From Saccharofermentans sp. (lineage in GTDB: Bacteria; Bacillota; Clostridia; Saccharofermentanales; Saccharofermentanaceae): a DNA stretch of 61,330 bases. Position numbers and translations under genes: made by a program. Shown here in pieces: positions 59,734-61,330 of this stretch. The notes beneath the pieces are model-generated. The model saw nothing but the letters and a program-made list of their open reading frames with translations. It had not been told where the DNA came from and searched no databases. Numbering within the stretch: position 1 is the first letter of the stretch; each line of letters opens with the position of its first letter. The stretch is taken from positions 1 through 61,330 of the forward strand of contig JAILNR010000006.1 in the NCBI GenBank assembly GCA_024691325.1. The letters are read 5' to 3'.

Positions 59734-60649
59734 TTCTAAGATAGTACTCGTACATGTCCTTTAAAGTATCGAAGATGGAATACTGAGGCTCCCAGCCCAA
59801 GTCCTTCTTGATCGCGGTATTATCACACAGAACGATCGGGGTATCAACAGGTCTGAACCTTTCCTGATCGACAACGACCTTAACATCAACGGAACAAAGA
59901 CTGACTATATAGTTAAGCATCTCATCAAGTCCGAACGCCTTGCCGCTTCCGACATTATAGATCTTGGAATCATCGTCGCTTTCAATGATCATCCGGTATG
60001 CTCTTACGATGTCACGTACATCGGAAAAGTCTCTCTTCGCAGACAAGTTGCCTACGTGTATCTCACCCGGTTCACCCGTCGCCTCAATCATCGCAGCCTG
60101 CTTACAGAAACTCGGAAGAACGAATGAATCTTTCTGACCGATTCCCGTGTGGTTGAAAGGTCTTGCATAGTAGATCTTCATACCGAACTTGGCTCTGTAT
60201 GCGGAAACAAACTGTTCCTGACTCATCTTCGAGATGCCGTAAGGATTGTTTCCCCTCAAAGGATCTGATTCGTTGATCGCGCTGTCCTTCTCGCAGTACT
60301 CCTCGGAAGAACCGATGAACATGATCTTCGCATTCTTCGCATATTTGCCTGCTGCCTCGAGTATGTTCAATGAACCTATGACATTTACCTGAATGGTCGT
60401 CTGCGGGATCTTCCACGATGCACCGACACTCGATATAGCCGCAAGATTAATAATCGCATCAGGCTGTATCTTCTGAATGAGAATGGAAACAAAATCGGGA
60501 CTTAAAAGATCACCCGAATAGTATTCAACATCAGGTATATCAAGAGTGGGCAGGACATCGCTTCCCGCCACTTCATAACCGTGAGATTTAAGCTCCTCGG
60601 TAAGATACTTACCGACGAATCCTCCAATACCGAAGATAAGAGCTTTCAT
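59720..60649 (-). CDS. rmd: GDP-4-dehydro-6-deoxy-D-mannose reductase (GDP-D-rhamnose synthase)
   Basis: A 309-residue short-chain dehydrogenase. GIGGFVGKYL near 7-16 is the NAD(P)-binding glycine motif, the Tyr-x3-Lys pair is YGISK near 137, and the active-site Ser lies in GSSEEY near 112-118. RPFNHTGIGQ near 163 and RDFSDVRDIVRAY near 206 fit the Rmd group, which reduces the 4-keto product of Gmd to GDP-D-rhamnose. A fucose synthase (Fcl) also follows Gmd in other bacteria, but this sequence looks like Rmd. ATG overlaps the gmd stop (TGATG). Confidence 0.88.
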   Translation of the reverse strand: MKALIFGIGGFVGKYLTEELKSHGYEVAGSDVLPTLDIPDVEYYSGDLLSPDFVSILIQKIQPDAIINLAAISSVGASWKIPQTTIQVNVIGSLNILEAAGKYAKNAKIMFIGSSEEYCEKDSAINESDPLRGNNPYGISKMSQEQFVSAYRAKFGMKIYYARPFNHTGIGQKDSFVLPSFCKQAAMIEATGEPGEIHVGNLSAKRDFSDVRDIVRAYRMIIESDDDSKIYNVGSGKAFGLDEMLNYIVSLCSVDVKVVVDQERFRPVDTPIVLCDNTAIKKDLGWEPQYSIFDTLKDMYEYYLRNEQA

Positions 60650-61330
60650 CAGGAAATTCCGGCTTCCTTCTTAGCAAGCTTCAAATCGTGTTCAGCCATG
60701 ATCCTTACGAGATCCTCGTAGGATGTTGTCTGAGGATTCCAGCCGAGCTTAGTCTTAGCCTTTGTGGGATCGCCCCAGAGATTAACAACGTCTGTAGGTC
60801 TGAACCACTGAGGGTTAACGCATACGAGCATCTTGCCTGTTGCCTTATCGTAACCCTTCTCATCGATGCCCTCGCCCTTCCACTCGATCTCAATGCCGAC
60901 GTGCTTGAATGCGAGAGTCGTGAACTCACGAACTGTATGCTGAACACCTGTTGCGATAACAAAATCGTCAGGCTCGTCCTGCTGGAGAATAAGCCACATG
61001 CACTCTACATAGTCCTTGGCATAACCCCAGTCACGGAGTGAATCAAGATTGCCCAGGTACAGGCAGTCTTGCAAACCTTGAGAGATACGAGCAGCCGCCA
61101 ATGTAATCTTTCTTGTTACAAACGTCTCTCCACGTCTTTCACTCTCATGGTTAAACAATATACCTGAGCAGCAAAACATATTGTACGCCTCGCGGTATTC
61201 CTTCACAATCCAGAAGCCATACTGCTTGGCCACTGCATACGGCGAGTAAGGATGGAACGGGGTGTTCTCGTTCTGGGGCACCTCTTCTACCTTACCATAC
61301 AGTTCAGACGTAGAAGCCTGATAAATTCGG
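60649..61330 (-). CDS. gmd: GDP-mannose 4,6-dehydratase (partial, cut by the window)
   Basis: C-terminal ~227 residues of an SDR-family dehydratase, with the start beyond the right edge. The visible part opens with [10 protein letters not shown] (active-site Thr/Ser region) and holds [10 protein letters not shown] (Tyr-x3-Lys), [19 protein letters not shown] near residue 50-70, [18 protein letters not shown] near 95-112 and the closing [22 protein letters not shown] block. All are characteristic of Gmd. It converts GDP-mannose to GDP-4-keto-6-deoxymannose, the substrate of Rmd. The frame runs without a stop to 61330; an in-frame GTG at 61281 is internal. Confidence 0.94.
   Translation of the reverse strand, partial: RIYQASTSELYGKVEEVPQNENTPFHPYSPYAVAKQYGFWIVKEYREAYNMFCCSGILFNHESERRGETFVTRKITLAAARISQGLQDCLYLGNLDSLRDWGYAKDYVECMWLILQQDEPDDFVIATGVQHTVREFTTLAFKHVGIEIEWKGEGIDEKGYDKATGKMLVCVNPQWFRPTDVVNLWGDPTKAKTKLGWNPQTTSYEDLVRIMAEHDLKLAKKEAGIS

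Noticed and set aside
1..61330. CRISPR array, tRNA or rRNA genes, insertion sequences
   Set aside because: No regularly spaced repeats, no cloverleaf with a CCA-type end, no rRNA core sequences and no transposase were found on either strand by eye.

Overview
The window reads as chromosomal DNA of an anaerobic Gram-positive bacterium, most likely a member of class Clostridia (Bacillota). Pointers are a two-domain DnaD-like initiator next to a DnaI-like loader, a type II pantothenate kinase, HemZ, YfhO, a VanW protein, a zinc-type L28, TTG/GTG starts with strong Shine-Dalgarno (SD) sites, and a type IV pilus cluster with no secretin gene. The family or genus cannot be fixed from sequence alone. 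No rRNA, tRNA, CRISPR array or insertion sequence was found.

Layout. (1) 1-1.2 kb: a tyrosine recombinase, probably the edge of an integrated element lying to the left. (2) 1.4-9.7 kb: a small membrane protein, an M15 peptidase, two convergent paralogous polytopic GT87/DUF2029-like membrane proteins flanking a flavodoxin, a flavin reductase, a zinc-ribbon membrane protein and a GtrB-type glycosyltransferase. (3) 9.6-13.8 kb, minus strand: coaW, an HGSNAT-like membrane acyltransferase, a DUF3810 zincin and hemZ in one overlapping operon. (4) 13.9-23.4 kb, minus strand: pilB-pilT-pilC-pilM-pilN-pilO, then a separately transcribed 65-aa major-pilin candidate with its own promoter and terminator, then three further prepilins behind their own promoter. 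PilB carries an MshEN (c-di-GMP-binding type) domain. A 646-aa PilX-like protein at 26.6-28.5 kb belongs to the same system, and its promoter region shares the palindrome TTTGTTAACAAA with the minor-pilin promoter region. (5) 23.6-26.5 kb, plus strand: a YebC family regulator, a P-loop/Asp23-like fusion, a DUF6062-like zinc-finger protein and a YedF/DsrE-like protein. (6) 28.7-34.5 kb, minus strand: two YfhO-type membrane proteins and a DEDDh exonuclease. (7) 34.6-42.7 kb: lipid kinase, SurA/PrsA-like foldase, HtrA protease with a hidden 43-aa membrane microprotein, YigZ, a Nudix protein with a broken Nudix box, a DUF4015 protein, serS and rpmB. (8) 42.8-48.1 kb, minus strand: vanW, dnaD-like, dnaI-like, acpS and an SH3-NlpC/P60 pseudoenzyme. 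(9) 48.3-61.3 kb: surface polysaccharide genes: a polyprenyl-phosphate sugar transferase, glycosyltransferases, manC, a HAD phosphatase, an orphan PD-(D/E)XK-like protein, and a tightly overlapping operon gmd-rmd-wzm-wzt-(two coiled-coil proteins)-two GT4 enzymes that runs off the right end.

How the parts fit. ManC, Gmd and Rmd together predict GDP-mannose to GDP-D-rhamnose. Wzm/Wzt with a C-terminal carbohydrate-binding domain and the GT4 enzymes predict an ABC-exported D-rhamnose-containing glycan. Two short coiled-coil proteins encoded between Wzt and the glycosyltransferases are candidate assembly or length-control factors. The pilus cluster predicts a retractile type IVa-like pilus under c-di-GMP control, with at least four transcription units.

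The most unusual signals are: a recurrent TATAAT-N7/8-ATG arrangement without an SD at four genes, predicting leaderless mRNAs; the palindrome shared by two pilin promoter regions; ultra-short pilins; the NlpC/P60 pseudoenzyme; the P-loop/Asp23 fusion; the 43-aa microprotein overlapping htrA; and the orphan nuclease with its flanking hairpin repeats. All functions are inferred from motifs and context; nothing was searched against a database.
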